A stretch of DNA of 64,000 bases from an uncultured Collinsella sp. (GCA_947507155.1 CANNOC010000006.1:1-64000), one strand, 5' to 3'. Numbered from the stretch's first letter, positions 9,973 to 20,301 are shown. The notes: generated by a model from the letters alone, not told the origin. Translations and numbers: made by a program.

Positions 9973-11121
9973 TTAATCGAGGATATCGTCGAGAGCGCTC
10001 TTAATGCGATCGGTCACCGACTTCTTACCGGAAGCGACGTCATCGCCCATCTCATCGGCAAAAGCGCGGAGCAGCTCGCGTTGCTTATTGGAAAGATTGG
10101 TGGGAACGACCACGCGCAGTTGCACGATCAGGCGGCCACGCGAACCGCCACCGCCAATGCGCGGCATGCCGTAATTATTGACGCTCACGGTGTCACCGTA
10201 CTGGGCGCCGGCGGGAACCGTCACCTTGACGACCTCGTCGGGCATAATGCCCTCGACCTCGATCTCGCAGCCAAGCGCAGCCTGCGCAATCGAGATATCG
10301 CTCACGAGGTACAGGTCGTCACCGTTGCGCTTAAAACGCTCGTGGTCGGCAACACGAACGTTGACGATCAGGTCGCCCGAGGGCTCACCGCGAAGGCCTG
10401 CCTCACCAAAACCGCTCACGCGCAGCTGGCGACCGGTCGAAACGCCGGCGGGGATATCGATGTCGATCTTTTCGTGCGAAGGTGTGCGGCCCTGACCGTC
10501 GCAGGTCTCGCAGGGATGGTCGATGACCGTGCCCTCACCGTGGCAGTCGGGGCAAGGCGAAGAGGACTGAACCTGGCCCAGGAACGAGCGCTGGACCGTC
10601 GTGACATAGCCTGTGCCGTGGCAGCGGCTGCACTGCTTTTCCTGTGCGCCCTCGGCCCTACCAGTGCCGTTACAATCCTCGCAGGGGGCAAGGCGGTCAT
10701 AGCTGATCGTCTTTTTGCAACCGAGCGCCGCCTCCTCAAGGGTCACCGAAAGGGAGATCGCAATATCGCGGCCGCGACGACGCTCACGGCGATTTCGGGC
10801 GCCACCGCCGGCACCGCCGCCAAAGAACGACGAGAAGAGGTCGTCCATGCCCATGCCGCCAAAGATATCGTTGATATCGACGTAGCCCGAACCACCAGGG
10901 CCGTCCGCGGTGCCGTAACGGTCGTAGTTAGCACGCTTCTGCTCGTCGGAAAGAACGGAATAAGCCTCGTTGAGCTCTTTGAACTTGGCCTCGGCCTCGG
11001 GGTCGTCCGAAACGTCCGGGTGTACGGTACGGGCCTTCTTTAGAAACGCGCGCTTAATCGTCCGCGCATCGGCATCCTTGTCGACGCCAAGTACCTCGTA
11101 GTAATCCCTATTTTCCGACAC
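9973..11121 (-). CDS. dnaJ: Chaperone DnaJ (canonical type I)
   Basis: DnaJ stimulates the DnaK ATPase and delivers unfolded substrates. Starting at GTG 11121 (GGAAGGA seven nt upstream), the protein begins SENRDYYEVLGV, with HPD at residues 34-36, a Gly/Phe-rich segment ending FFGGGAGGG, four CxxCxGxG zinc repeats (CEDCNGTG, CSRCHGTG, CPDCHGEG, CETCDGQG) and both carboxy-terminal substrate domains. It has 382 residues, the normal length. A start further upstream at 11187 is open but adds sequence unlike DnaJ. It is next to a second, atypical dnaJ; dnaK and grpE are not in the window. Confidence 0.94.
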   Translation of the reverse strand: MSENRDYYEVLGVDKDADARTIKRAFLKKARTVHPDVSDDPEAEAKFKELNEAYSVLSDEQKRANYDRYGTADGPGGSGYVDINDIFGGMGMDDLFSSFFGGGAGGGARNRRERRRGRDIAISLSVTLEEAALGCKKTISYDRLAPCEDCNGTGRAEGAQEKQCSRCHGTGYVTTVQRSFLGQVQSSSPCPDCHGEGTVIDHPCETCDGQGRTPSHEKIDIDIPAGVSTGRQLRVSGFGEAGLRGEPSGDLIVNVRVADHERFKRNGDDLYLVSDISIAQAALGCEIEVEGIMPDEVVKVTVPAGAQYGDTVSVNNYGMPRIGGGGSRGRLIVQLRVVVPTNLSNKQRELLRAFADEMGDDVASGKKSVTDRIKSALDDILD

Positions 11122-11202
11122 GACCGAATCCTTCCGACTTTCATTATTGTCACAGTGCGTCCTATACCCAAGCTGGGCCGGCCGCAAACAGAGGGCTAGA
11201 TG

Positions 11203-12306
11203 TTATTGCATTGCGTAGGGCGAAAGCATGGCACGTTGCGAGCAGCTCGCAAACCAAACCGACACGAGCGCGAACATAAATCCGTTGGCAAAACCGTTGG
11301 CAAACTGCATCACGCCGCGCTTCCACCACAGCAGGCTGCGGTGCAGCACGCCGTCCGAGACCACCATGAACAAGCCCATGGCAAACGGAATAAAGCACAT
11401 CACGGCAAAGGCCGAGAACACGCCCGAGATGGCCGACAGCACCAAAAACGGCGCCACGATGCCCATCAGGTAAAAACCGGTACGGGCCTTGCCTTCCAGA
11501 CGCTCGGCCTCAACATGAGCGCGACCGACCAGATCGCCGCCCGAGGCACCGTTGGTGCCGGCGTGACCCATGCCGCTAATGCGGACCTCGTCGCCATCGT
11601 GCGTGCCGGCAGGAAACTCAATTGTCTGCTCGGAGGTCACACGAGTTCGCCCGCTGCCGCCGCAATCGGGACAGGGGTCGGCGACGACCTTACCGGAACC
11701 TCCGCACTCGGGGCAGACCGACTGGAACGTGCCGGCACCGAACAGGAAGGACAGGTCGACGTCGATGTGGCCGCGACCGCCGCAGCTCGGACAGGTATGT
11801 GCATGCTCGGACGAGACAGAACCCGAGCCTCCGCAGTGACCACAGGTATCGAAGCGCGTATAGCGAACGGTCTTGCGGGCACCGCCCTTGGCCTCCTTGG
11901 CGTCGAGCTTAATATCGACGACCACGTTGGCGCCGTTCTCGGGATTATAGGCAGCCTGCCCGCGACGCGGCTGGCCCCAGGCGCCACCAAAGGGAAAGCC
12001 GCCCTCAAAGGGATTGCCATAGCCCGCGCTACCGGCGTAGCCGCCGCCATAGGGCGAAGCCGTAGGAGCGCCGGCAAAGGGGTTGCCCGAGCGCATGGCG
12101 TCGTAGCGCGCACGCTTCTGCTCGTCCGAAAGCACGGCATAGGCCTCGGAAACCTCTTTAAACTTTTCCTCGGCATCCGGTTCTTTGTTGACGTCCGGAT
12201 GGAGCTTGCGGGCCTTTTGCTGGAAGGCCTTCTGTATATCACGCGAGGTGGCGTCCTTGGAGACACCCAAAATCTCGTAGTAATCTTTTTCGTTCATCGT
12301 CGCCAT
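11203..12306 (-). CDS. Membrane-anchored DnaJ paralogue
   Basis: This second J protein begins [14 protein letters not shown] (ATG 12306, AGGAGG nine nt upstream) with HPD at residues 36-38. A Gly/Phe/Tyr-rich linker and four zinc repeats ([32 protein letters not shown]) follow. The first substrate domain is present, but after [13 protein letters not shown] the second substrate domain is missing. From about residue 277 it is replaced by hydrophobic segments at roughly 277-297, 298-316 and 341-355. This predicts a DnaJ tethered to the cytoplasmic membrane with its J domain inside the cell. It lies between hemW and the canonical dnaJ where hrcA-grpE-dnaK would be in Firmicutes. Function beyond recruiting DnaK to the membrane is inference. 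Confidence 0.88.
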   Translation of the reverse strand: MATMNEKDYYEILGVSKDATSRDIQKAFQQKARKLHPDVNKEPDAEEKFKEVSEAYAVLSDEQKRARYDAMRSGNPFAGAPTASPYGGGYAGSAGYGNPFEGGFPFGGAWGQPRRGQAAYNPENGANVVVDIKLDAKEAKGGARKTVRYTRFDTCGHCGGSGSVSSEHAHTCPSCGGRGHIDVDLSFLFGAGTFQSVCPECGGSGKVVADPCPDCGGSGRTRVTSEQTIEFPAGTHDGDEVRISGMGHAGTNGASGGDLVGRAHVEAERLEGKARTGFYLMGIVAPFLVLSAISGVFSAFAVMCFIPFAMGLFMVVSDGVLHRSLLWWKRGVMQFANGFANGFMFALVSVWFASCSQRAMLSPYAMQ

Positions 12307-12364
12307 GCGCGGCAACCTCCTGCTCACAGCAGCGTATATATTGCGGTAATTCTACCCGAGCGGC

Positions 12365-13597
12365 CTAGGCTAGACCCCAAAACAGCTCGAACAGCACATT
12401 TCCATCGAGCCAGCCCAAGTGGGTGGGCGCTAAACGGGCGTGGGCACGACCTGCGATAACGTCTTTCGAGGCGACGCACCCCGCATGCCCCTCGACATAA
12501 TCGGGCACCCAAGTGGCAAGACCCAACTCGAGCGCACGGTCACAGGCCGCCGCCAGCTCGTCTGCAGCGATCACGCTTGCCGAGCGAACCAACAGATCGG
12601 GCCCAATGCCACGCGTCATGCGGCAGGCGAGCATCAAATCCTCGGCCGCAGCCTCGCGCTGCGACAGATACTCGGCATCAAACGTCATCGCGGCATCGTC
12701 GCGTTGCACCAAGCGCACGCGATACGCATCGCCGCGAGCAGGCACGTCGGGAAACAACCCGGCCAGGCGATCGAAATCCTCGGCGTCGAGCATACCGGCG
12801 GCAGAGCGACCCAAGCCCAGATAGCCCTGTCCGGTCCAATAGGCAATGTTGTGGTCACACTCATGGCCGTCGAGCGCGTAGCTTGCCACCTCATACGGGT
12901 GATAGCCGGCCGCGCCCAGGCACTCACGCGCCGCATCCATGCATGCAGCCTGAAAATCCTCGTCGGGCTCGAGCGACTCGTCGTGACACGCCATACGGTA
13001 GAGCGGCGTGCCTTCCTCGAGCGTGAGCGGGTACACAGACACATGATGCGGCGCCGCCGCCAACACGCCATCGAGCGTGCGCTGCCAGCTTACGGCGGTC
13101 TGCCCGGGAAGGCCACACATCAGGTCGCAGGACACATCAAGCCCTGCGTCCTTAACCGTCGTGATGGCAGCGAGCGCCCGATCGGCATCGTGAATACGGC
13201 CAATCGCAGCAAGCTCGGCGTTATCGAGCGTTTGCACGCCCAGAGAGACGCGTGTGACACCAACCTCGGCAAGCGCAGTGGCAAGCTCGGCGGTCAGCGA
13301 CTCAGGATTGGCCTCGCAGGTAAACTCAACGGGCTTACACCACGCAGAGATACGCCGGGCAAGTTCTACCAGACGCTCCCCCGCCAGCGACGGCGTGCCG
13401 CCGCCAACATAGACGGTGCGGATCTGTGCAAGCGCACCTGCGTCGCCAAAGGCATCGAGGCGCGCATACAGCTGCTCAAAATAGGCATCGAGCGCAGCGC
13501 TCAGGTCGCACGGAGCAAAACTGCGCGAGTCAAAGTCGCAGTACCGGCACTTTTGGGCGCAAAACGGCACGTGCATGTACAGCGCGGTAACGGCCAC
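12365..13597 (-). CDS. hemW: HemW (HemN-like radical SAM heme chaperone)
   Basis: The 410-residue protein is related to oxygen-independent coproporphyrinogen oxidase but has the short HemW architecture. The radical SAM motif is CAQKCRYC at residues 13-20, with the typical opening LYMHVPFC, then VYVGGGTPS and CEANPE. HemW-type proteins bind and deliver heme rather than oxidise porphyrinogen; that assignment is by length and motif. GTG (13597) is two nt past the dusB stop with an overlapping GGAGG. It follows lepA and dusB, the usual lepA-hemW neighbourhood. Confidence 0.88.
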   Translation of the reverse strand: MAVTALYMHVPFCAQKCRYCDFDSRSFAPCDLSAALDAYFEQLYARLDAFGDAGALAQIRTVYVGGGTPSLAGERLVELARRISAWCKPVEFTCEANPESLTAELATALAEVGVTRVSLGVQTLDNAELAAIGRIHDADRALAAITTVKDAGLDVSCDLMCGLPGQTAVSWQRTLDGVLAAAPHHVSVYPLTLEEGTPLYRMACHDESLEPDEDFQAACMDAARECLGAAGYHPYEVASYALDGHECDHNIAYWTGQGYLGLGRSAAGMLDAEDFDRLAGLFPDVPARGDAYRVRLVQRDDAAMTFDAEYLSQREAAAEDLMLACRMTRGIGPDLLVRSASVIAADELAAACDRALELGLATWVPDYVEGHAGCVASKDVIAGRAHARLAPTHLGWLDGNVLFELFWGLA

Positions 13598-13599
13598 CC

Positions 13600-14643
13600 T
13601 TAGGCCTCCAGCGGATGCGCGGGCACCGACTTGCCGGCGGCAAGTGCGGCCTCGCAGGCCACCACATCGCGCTCGATATCATCGACCAATGCCATGAACT
13701 CCTCGTACGTGGAGCAGCGCACCACCTGGGCGCGCCAGGCCGCAGCATGGGGCATGCCCTTTAAATACCAACTCGCGTACGTACGGGCACGCGACATGAG
13801 CGGCAACAGCTCGTGCGTGAGCGTCAGGTGCTCGCGCAGGGCGCCCAGTCGCTCGACCGAGCTACGCACCGGTACCGGCGTGCCATCGAGCGCAAGGGCG
13901 CGGGCATCGCCGAACACCCAGGGGTTACCATAGATACCGCGCGCGATGAACACCGCGCTGGCACCCGAGCTTTGCAGATGCTCCGCGGCATCCTCGGCCG
14001 AGAAAACATCGCCCGAACCGATAACGGGAATCTCGACGGCGTCGGCCACCTCATCGATGACCGACCAATCGGCCTGGCCCGTATAGAGCTGCGTGGCACA
14101 GCGACCATGTACCGCCACCGCAGCGGCCCCTGCCCCCTCGAGCATCTGGGCAAACGTCGCGGCATTGCGATCCTCGGCATAAAAGCCTTTGCGAATCTTG
14201 ACGGTCACGGGCACGTGCGCCGCGCCGACCGCCGCCTCGACGATCTGCTCGGCCAGCTCGGGCGTACGCATAAGCGCCGAGCCCTCGCCCTTGGTGACGA
14301 CCTTGCGAGCAGGGCAAGCCATATTGATATCGATGAGCGACAGGCGATCGCCCACACGCTCCTCGACGGCAGTGACAGCACTCGCAAATTGATCGGGCTT
14401 GGAGCCAAAGAGCTGCACGCAAATCTGCTGCTCCTCATCGGCCGGCAGCACGAGGCGCCACGTCTTATTGCTGGCATAGGCAAGGCCCGCCACGCTCACC
14501 ATCTCGCTGTAGGCAAGGTTGGCACCGCGGCGGCGGCACATGATGCGATAGGCGGGGTCGGTCACGCCGGCCATGGGGGCCATAAGGAACGGCTGCTCGG
14601 CATAGGCACCCAGCAGCCGCGTACTATATTCAGAAAGCGCCAT
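13600..14643 (-). CDS. dusB: tRNA-dihydrouridine synthase
   Basis: The 347-residue flavoenzyme reduces specific uridines in tRNA with NADPH. The FMN-binding opening FLMAPMAGVTDPAYR is followed by DINMACPARKVV, which contains the active-site cysteine, then VTVKIRKGF, VHGRCATQLYTG and the second FMN site IGSGDVFSAEDA. The length and motifs fit the DusB/NifR3 branch. It lies between lepA and hemW with almost no spacing. The ATG at 14643 has a weak site within the lepA-dusB gap. Confidence 0.92.
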   Translation of the reverse strand: MALSEYSTRLLGAYAEQPFLMAPMAGVTDPAYRIMCRRRGANLAYSEMVSVAGLAYASNKTWRLVLPADEEQQICVQLFGSKPDQFASAVTAVEERVGDRLSLIDINMACPARKVVTKGEGSALMRTPELAEQIVEAAVGAAHVPVTVKIRKGFYAEDRNAATFAQMLEGAGAAAVAVHGRCATQLYTGQADWSVIDEVADAVEIPVIGSGDVFSAEDAAEHLQSSGASAVFIARGIYGNPWVFGDARALALDGTPVPVRSSVERLGALREHLTLTHELLPLMSRARTYASWYLKGMPHAAAWRAQVVRCSTYEEFMALVDDIERDVVACEAALAAGKSVPAHPLEA

Positions 14644-14648
14644 GGAAC

Positions 14649-16460
14649 CTACTCGTCCACCTTGAGGATCGCCATAAAGGCCTCCTGCGGGACCTCGACC
14701 GAACCGATGGCCTTCATGCGCTTCTTGCCCTCTTTCTGCTTCTCGAGCAGCTTGCGCTTACGCGAGATATCGCCGCCGTAGCACTTAGCAAGAACGTCCT
14801 TGCGACGCGCTTTGACGGTGGAACGGGCGATAATCTTGTTACCGATGGCACCCTGAATAGGCACCTCGAACAGCTGGCGCGGGATGATTTCCTTGAGCTT
14901 GTCGCACAGACCGCGGGCCAGGCCATAGGCCTTGTCCTTGTGCACGATAAACGACAGCGCGTCCACCTCGTCGCCCGAAAGCAAGATATCGAGCTTCACG
15001 AGCTCGGAGGGACGATACTCGTTGAACTCATAATCGAGCGAGGCATAGCCCTTGGTGCGGCTCTTGAGCTGGTCAAAGAAGTCCAGGATGAGCTCAGCGA
15101 GGGGCATATCAAAGCGCATCTCGACCGATTTACTCGTGAGATGGATCATGTCGGTCGTAATGCCGCGGTGCTCGATAGCGAGCTGCATGACGGCGCCCGT
15201 ATACTCGGGTGGGCAGATGATCTTGGCCTTGAGGTAGGGCTCCTCGATGCGCTCGATGCGCGTAGCCTCGGGCAGATCCTGCGGGCTGCGAACATCAATC
15301 ATATCGCCGTCGGTCTTATAGACGTGATAGTCCACCGAAGGGCTCGTAGCAATGAGGTCAAGGTTGAACTCGCGCTCCAGGCGCTCCTTGACGACCTCCA
15401 TATGCAGCAGGCCCAAGAAGCCCACGCGGAAACCAAAGCCGAGCGCCACCGAGGTCTCGGGCTCCCACACCAACGACGGGTCGTTGACATGCAGCTTATC
15501 GAGAGCGTCGCGCAGATTCTCGTAATCCTTGTTGTCGATCGGGAACAGGCCCGTGTAGACCATGGGCTTGGCCTCGCGGTAGCCAGGAAGCGGCTCGGGG
15601 CAGGGATTCGACGCCCACGTAAGGGTATCGCCCACGCGAACGGCCTCGGGGTCCTTCAGGCCCGTGACCACGTAGCCCACCTCGCCGACCGTCAACGCAT
15701 CAACCGGGGTCTCGGCAGGACGCTTGACGCCCACGCCGTCGACCAAAAAGTCACCCTTGGCCTGCATCATAAGCAGGGTATCGCCCTTTTTGATGGAGCC
15801 GTCAAAGACGCGGACCGTGGCAACGACGCCGCGGTACTCATCAAAATACGAATCCAAGATGAGCGCCTTGAGCGGCGCATTCGCATCGCCCTTGGGCGGA
15901 GAGATCAAAAAGACGATGGACTCAAGCAGATCGTGGATGCCCTCGCCGGTCTTGCCCGATACGCATACGGCATCGTCGGCAGGAATCGCCAGGTCATCCT
16001 CGATCTCGGTCTTAACCTCGTCGGGATGGGCCGAGGGCAGATCGATCTTGTTGATAGCGGGCACGATATCCAGATTGGCGTTCATGGCGAGCGTCGCGTT
16101 GGAGACGGTCTGCGCCTCGACGCCCTGCGTGGCGTCGACGACGAGCACCGCGCCCTCGCAGGCGGCCAACGAACGCGAGACCTCGTAGGTAAAGTCCACG
16201 TGGCCCGGCGTATCGATCAGGTTGAACTGATACGTCTCGCCATCGTCGGCGTCATAGGAAACGCGAACGGCATTGGACTTGATCGTAATGCCGCGCTCGC
16301 GCTCGATATCCATGGTGTCGAGCAGCTGCGACTCCATGTCGCGCTCGTCGACGGTATGGGTGAGTTCGAGGATACGGTCACTGATCGTGGACTTGCCATG
16401 GTCGATATGCGCGACGATCGAGAAGTTACGGATGTGGGAAATGTCAATTGAAGTATTCAT
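14649..16460 (-). CDS. lepA: Elongation factor 4 (LepA)
   Basis: The 603-residue translational GTPase back-translocates or assists ribosomes. G1 AHIDHGKST is at residues 15-23, with DTPGHVDF (G3), NKIDLPSA (G4), EF-G-like domains II, III and V, and the LepA-specific carboxy-terminal domain ending [17 protein letters not shown] start it at ATG 16460 ([15 protein letters not shown]), which matches the family; a start 60 nt upstream would run through the rpsT terminator. No Shine-Dalgarno sequence is visible, and a TAAGAT hexamer lies seven nt before the ATG, so the mRNA may be leaderless. Confidence 0.96.
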   Translation of the reverse strand: MNTSIDISHIRNFSIVAHIDHGKSTISDRILELTHTVDERDMESQLLDTMDIERERGITIKSNAVRVSYDADDGETYQFNLIDTPGHVDFTYEVSRSLAACEGAVLVVDATQGVEAQTVSNATLAMNANLDIVPAINKIDLPSAHPDEVKTEIEDDLAIPADDAVCVSGKTGEGIHDLLESIVFLISPPKGDANAPLKALILDSYFDEYRGVVATVRVFDGSIKKGDTLLMMQAKGDFLVDGVGVKRPAETPVDALTVGEVGYVVTGLKDPEAVRVGDTLTWASNPCPEPLPGYREAKPMVYTGLFPIDNKDYENLRDALDKLHVNDPSLVWEPETSVALGFGFRVGFLGLLHMEVVKERLEREFNLDLIATSPSVDYHVYKTDGDMIDVRSPQDLPEATRIERIEEPYLKAKIICPPEYTGAVMQLAIEHRGITTDMIHLTSKSVEMRFDMPLAELILDFFDQLKSRTKGYASLDYEFNEYRPSELVKLDILLSGDEVDALSFIVHKDKAYGLARGLCDKLKEIIPRQLFEVPIQGAIGNKIIARSTVKARRKDVLAKCYGGDISRKRKLLEKQKEGKKRMKAIGSVEVPQEAFMAILKVDE

Positions 16461-16467
16461 GCGGACT

Positions 16468-16473
16468 ATCTTA
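16468..16473 (-). promoter_or_regulatory. Candidate -10 of lepA (leaderless)
   Basis: TAAGAT on the minus strand ends seven nt before the lepA ATG, placing the expected transcription start at or beside the A of the start codon. It is only about 11 nt beyond the T-tract of the rpsT terminator. The -35 region (TCCATT at 17 nt) is poor. Confidence 0.45.
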
Positions 16474-16484
16474 CCCGAGCGGTA

Positions 16485-16523
16485 CAAAAAATGGAGCCTG
16501 TTCCATAAAACAGGCTCCATTTA
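16485..16523 (-). terminator. Terminator of rpsT
   Basis: On the minus strand a 12-bp stem (ATGGAGCCTGTT pairing with AACAGGCTCCAT, extended by A-T pairs) with a 6-nt loop is followed by TTTTTTG. It lies between rpsT and lepA and leaves only about 25 nt before the lepA start codon. Confidence 0.9.
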
Positions 16524-16556
16524 TGCGCGTAATCTGTGTGGTGTGAAATTTACAAC

Positions 16557-16823
16557 TTAGGCGTTGATGCTGTTCACGAGCTTGGCCAGACCGGACTTGC
16601 GGTTGGAAGCCTGGTTCTTGTGGATAACATGCTTGGCGGCAGCCATGTCGAGACGCTTGGTGACGGTCTTGAGGGCAGCCTGGGCCTTCTCGGCGTCGCC
16701 CTCGGCGACGGCGGACTGGACGTGCTTGGTCAGCGTCTTGAGCTCGGACTTGACAGCCTTGTTACGCATGCGAGCTGCCTCATTGGTGCGGATACGCTTC
16801 TTCTGAGACTTGATGTTTGCCAC
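16557..16823 (-). CDS. rpsT: 30S ribosomal protein S20
   Basis: The 88-residue basic helical protein binds 16S rRNA. It opens [21 protein letters not shown], shown in part, and ends [12 protein letters not shown], both diagnostic. Translation begins at GTG 16823 with AAAGGA nine nt upstream; the in-frame ATG at 16892 would add 23 residues unlike S20. The gene is monocistronic, with its own extended -10 promoter upstream and a strong terminator downstream. Confidence 0.96.
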   Translation of the reverse strand: MANIKSQKKRIRTNEAARMRNKAVKSELKTLTKHVQSAVAEGDAEKAQAALKTVTKRLDMAAAKHVIHKNQASNRKSGLAKLVNSINA

Positions 16824-16898
16824 TTCTGGAGTTCCTTTCGAGTTCCTTGCAAAAAATGTATGACACCTCTGAGACACGGTGAGGTCATGCAAGCGCCT

Positions 16899-16907
16899 AC
16901 TATAGCA
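16899..16907 (-). promoter_or_regulatory. rpsT promoter, extended -10
   Basis: TGCTATAGT on the minus strand is an extended -10 element about 75 nt before the rpsT start. A TTGACA occurs further upstream but at unsuitable spacing. The same TGC-TATNNT form recurs upstream of rpmB, adhE and rpsB. Confidence 0.6.
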
Positions 16908-16956
16908 CGCTCCCCCAAAAAGGGATAGAACGAATTTGTCAAATAGGCAGGTATCA

Positions 16957-17919
16957 TCACGATTTTCTCAAGATGTTCGTAATCCAGAGCAAAAGCGCGG
17001 TCTGGGAATCGGCCGAACCCTTCAGTGCGAGCTCCACATCAACGGCACCCTCGAGCGCGGCAACGAGCTCGGTCATCGAAAAACGACGCGCCCAGGTCAG
17101 GTGATTCTTGACCTGCCAGGCCTGAAGCTTGAGCGTCGCGGCGAGCTCGCGACCCTGTCCACGCGCATCGAGCGCCTTGGCAACAATAAGCTCACGAATG
17201 CGTCCGCATAGCAGCGTGTAGGTCCACACGTAGCTCTTGGAGGGCAGAAGCTTAAAGAGCTCGAGCGAACGCCGCATATCGCGAGCTGAGACGGCATTGA
17301 GGAAGTCCCAGGGCTGGACTTCGGCCGTGCGCACGATCCAGTGCTCCACATCGGCAAGCTCAATTTGCGGCGCCTCGACCATCTGGGCAAGCTTGGCCAA
17401 GTCGTTATCGAGCATGCGGGTGTTCTCACCCGAGCGCGAAACGAGCTCCTCGGCTGCCGCCGTCGAGATGGACTTTCCGTGCTGTGTCGCCATCTGCTGC
17501 ACGCGACGCGGCAGCTCCCAGCGCTTGGTGCCCGAACAGTCGATCACGGCCTTCTTGTCAATCTTGGCGATTGCCTTGTACAGGCGTGTGTTCTTGGCAA
17601 GCGAATCGGCGATTATGAGGCAAACCGTCGTGGGGCTGGGACTTGCGAGGTACTCGACGAGCGGCTCAGAGATCGCTTTGGCGAGTTTTGAGCAACCGTC
17701 AAGGATTACCAGGCGAAACTCGCTGCCCATAGGAAAGGTGTTGAGCGATCCGATAATCGACTCGATATCGGGGTCTTTGGTCATATCGCGCTCGTCGAGG
17801 TTGAACTCGACCATGCCCGTCTTTTCCAGACGCGCCTTCATACGCGAGACGGCGTGGTCGCGTTTGACTCCGTCGGTACCGACGATTAGATATGCCGGCA
17901 ACAGACCGGTTTCGGACAT
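16957..17919 (-). CDS. holA: DNA polymerase III subunit delta
   Basis: The 320-residue protein is the clamp-loader subunit that opens the beta sliding clamp. It opens [21 protein letters not shown], shown in part, has the HolA-type [16 protein letters not shown] segment and the domain III region [23 protein letters not shown] 17919 has GGGAGGGGAG upstream; earlier in-frame starts lack a ribosome site. It sits between comEC and rpsT, as in many bacteria where holA follows comEC. Confidence 0.92.
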   Translation of the reverse strand: MSETGLLPAYLIVGTDGVKRDHAVSRMKARLEKTGMVEFNLDERDMTKDPDIESIIGSLNTFPMGSEFRLVILDGCSKLAKAISEPLVEYLASPSPTTVCLIIADSLAKNTRLYKAIAKIDKKAVIDCSGTKRWELPRRVQQMATQHGKSISTAAAEELVSRSGENTRMLDNDLAKLAQMVEAPQIELADVEHWIVRTAEVQPWDFLNAVSARDMRRSLELFKLLPSKSYVWTYTLLCGRIRELIVAKALDARGQGRELAATLKLQAWQVKNHLTWARRFSMTELVAALEGAVDVELALKGSADSQTALLLWITNILRKS

Positions 17920-17997
17920 CGCGCTCCCCTCCCGCAGGCTCTCGTGTTCGTACCGTGCCATTCTAGCCCAGGGGCTCACCACACGCCAACGACGTCG

Positions 17998-20301
17998 TCA
18001 CGGTCTCTGGCATCGCATCGCAAAGCCATTCGCAGTCGGCGTGACGCTAATGTCGCCGTGTTCGATGGTGCACGCGAACACGCCGCCCGCTTCCTTCACG
18101 GCATCAATACAGGCATCGGATGGATGACCGTAGCGGTTGCCCTCGCCCGCACTCGCGATAGAGAGCTCGGGCTTAAGCGTGCCCAGCAGGTCTAAGTCGA
18201 CAGAAACCTTTGAGCCGTGATGTCCCAACTTGAGCACATCGATATCCCCCACCTCCTGTACAAACTCGCGTTCCTGATCGAGCTCGGCATCACCGGTGAG
18301 CAGCAAGCGGAGACTCTGGCCTCCCTGGGCATAACTGAGCAGCAAGACAAGCGAGTCTTCATTGCCCTCACCATCCACCGTGTCAAACGGCCACATCACA
18401 CGAGCCCGAAATGTGCCGATATCGATCGTGTCCCCGCGAGCCACCTGCATATACGTTACGCCCGGGCGATTTAGAACCTCAGCAGGCGCATCCTCCAGCG
18501 CATTAGCCGCGACCGCAATGGTTCCAACCGAAAACTGATCGAGCACATCGGGAAGACCACCCCAATGGTCTTCGTCCCAATGCGTAATGAAGACGGCATC
18601 GATATGGTGGACGTTATTGCGAACCAACGCCGACACCACGCGCTCATCGAGCCCACAGTCGACGAGCGCCACGGCGCTACCCTGACGAACCAGAATCGCA
18701 TCGGCCTGGCCAACATCGAGGACCGTCACCGAAGGCGGCGCGCATCGATCCCAATAGACATACGGAGCACCCGCTGCAAGCATCAAACACAGCAGCCCCA
18801 CTTCCATGGGCCGCGCGCGGGGGCGTGACCACCAGACCAAGAGGACCGCCAGCACAAACGGCACCACGTATACCAAGGGCGTATCGGGCGGCACGCTTAC
18901 GGATGCACCCGGAACGGCAGCAAAGAGCTGCTCAAAGAACAGGGCGCAGCGAGCGACAATCATGGGCACCACGAGCGCCCCGTGACGCAAAAGCGGAACA
19001 AGCGAGCAGGGTGCCAGCACAACCGACGATGCGAGCAGCACGCTTATCACCGGACCGATCACGGCATTTGCAAGCGGGGCAATGAGCGAAAACGTCCCAA
19101 ATGCGGGAATGGTTACGGGAAGTGTCGCGAGTTGTGAGCACAACGTGACAGACAAAACGCTGGCGACACCCGATGGCATGCCCAGCTCGCCCAAGGCGTA
19201 GGTGGCGTAGGGGCAAAAGCAAAGGATGGCAAAAACACTGGCGCACGAAAGCTGAAAACCCATTTCGAACAATACCGTCGGACGCAGCAACACAAAGATT
19301 GCCATGGTGACAAACAGAGCCGAGAGGCCATGACGACGACGTCCGGCGCCGTTGGCGATAAGCGACGCCGCCACCATGCAGCACGCGCGCACGGCCGAGG
19401 GCGAGGCGCCCGTAAAGACGGCATAGGCAGCAAGGGCCAGCACCAGCAACCACCGCTGCAGCCCACGAGAGAGGCGCGTCTTTTGCAGGACGCTCTCAAT
19501 CACAAACCCCACGATGGCAAGATGGCTGCCCGAGACGGCGATGAGATGTGCGGTGCCCGTTACCGAAAACCAATCGCCCGCCGGCTGGGCGCGCAGCTCG
19601 GACGAGCGTCCACAGACAACGCCGGCAATGAGCGAGCGCGCCGGATCGGTCGCGGGCGCGATAACGGCAAGGAGCACGTTTCGAAGCCAAAGCAACGGCC
19701 CCGGAGAACCCTCGTCGACCGATACCAACCGGACGACTTTAACCTTTCGAAGCTCGCCCCGAAGCACGCGTGAGCGCCCATACGCATCATTCTCAAACCG
19801 CGAAATTCGACCGATAGCACGTACATGCGAACCGGCACCGAGCTCACGATCACACGACAGCCGTACCTGACCCAAACGCTTTTCGCCCGCATACGCATCG
19901 CAGGTGTAGGAATACACACCGTCATTGATGGACGGATCGCCCCGCACAACAAATTCGAGACTGCTCGCAGCCCGATTATCCAGTGCCCTCGATACACGCA
20001 GCGCCCCTATCGCCCAGCCCGCGGACACGACCGCTCCCGCCACAAGGCCGAGAGCCGCGGCATACAACCATCGCCTCCACCGCACAAGACGCATACAGGA
20101 CCGGGCCAAAACGATGCACGCCGCAGCCGCAACGGGAATGGCCATAAGCAATGTGACGGGCGCTGCCCGCTCTCCCAGCAGCACATCGGCTGCCGCGTTA
20201 AGCACCAAGCCACAGCTCGCACACAAGCCGGCACAAAGGGCCATCGTCCACGGCATCAATGGGCGCGGTGGCATCACATGCTCGCGCTCGGTCGCACTCA
20301 T
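17998..20301 (-). CDS. comEC: ComEC/Rec2 DNA-uptake channel
   Basis: The 767-residue membrane protein is predicted to pass single-stranded DNA through the cytoplasmic membrane. It has amino-terminal membrane segments, a soluble OB-like DUF4131 region (about residues 95-200), the competence domain with AHLIAVSGSHLAIVG and multiple membrane helices (about 230-500). A carboxy-terminal metallo-beta-lactamase-like domain starts at VTVLDVGQADAILV, and its metal-site motif is THWDEDHWGG instead of the usual SHxDxDHxGG. I start it at ATG 20301, which overlaps the comEA stop as ATGA; another ATG 12 nt upstream is possible. The length is full, so the gene appears intact. Confidence 0.93.
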   Translation of the reverse strand: MSATEREHVMPPRPLMPWTMALCAGLCASCGLVLNAAADVLLGERAAPVTLLMAIPVAAAACIVLARSCMRLVRWRRWLYAAALGLVAGAVVSAGWAIGALRVSRALDNRAASSLEFVVRGDPSINDGVYSYTCDAYAGEKRLGQVRLSCDRELGAGSHVRAIGRISRFENDAYGRSRVLRGELRKVKVVRLVSVDEGSPGPLLWLRNVLLAVIAPATDPARSLIAGVVCGRSSELRAQPAGDWFSVTGTAHLIAVSGSHLAIVGFVIESVLQKTRLSRGLQRWLLVLALAAYAVFTGASPSAVRACCMVAASLIANGAGRRRHGLSALFVTMAIFVLLRPTVLFEMGFQLSCASVFAILCFCPYATYALGELGMPSGVASVLSVTLCSQLATLPVTIPAFGTFSLIAPLANAVIGPVISVLLASSVVLAPCSLVPLLRHGALVVPMIVARCALFFEQLFAAVPGASVSVPPDTPLVYVVPFVLAVLLVWWSRPRARPMEVGLLCLMLAAGAPYVYWDRCAPPSVTVLDVGQADAILVRQGSAVALVDCGLDERVVSALVRNNVHHIDAVFITHWDEDHWGGLPDVLDQFSVGTIAVAANALEDAPAEVLNRPGVTYMQVARGDTIDIGTFRARVMWPFDTVDGEGNEDSLVLLLSYAQGGQSLRLLLTGDAELDQEREFVQEVGDIDVLKLGHHGSKVSVDLDLLGTLKPELSIASAGEGNRYGHPSDACIDAVKEAGGVFACTIEHGDISVTPTANGFAMRCQRP

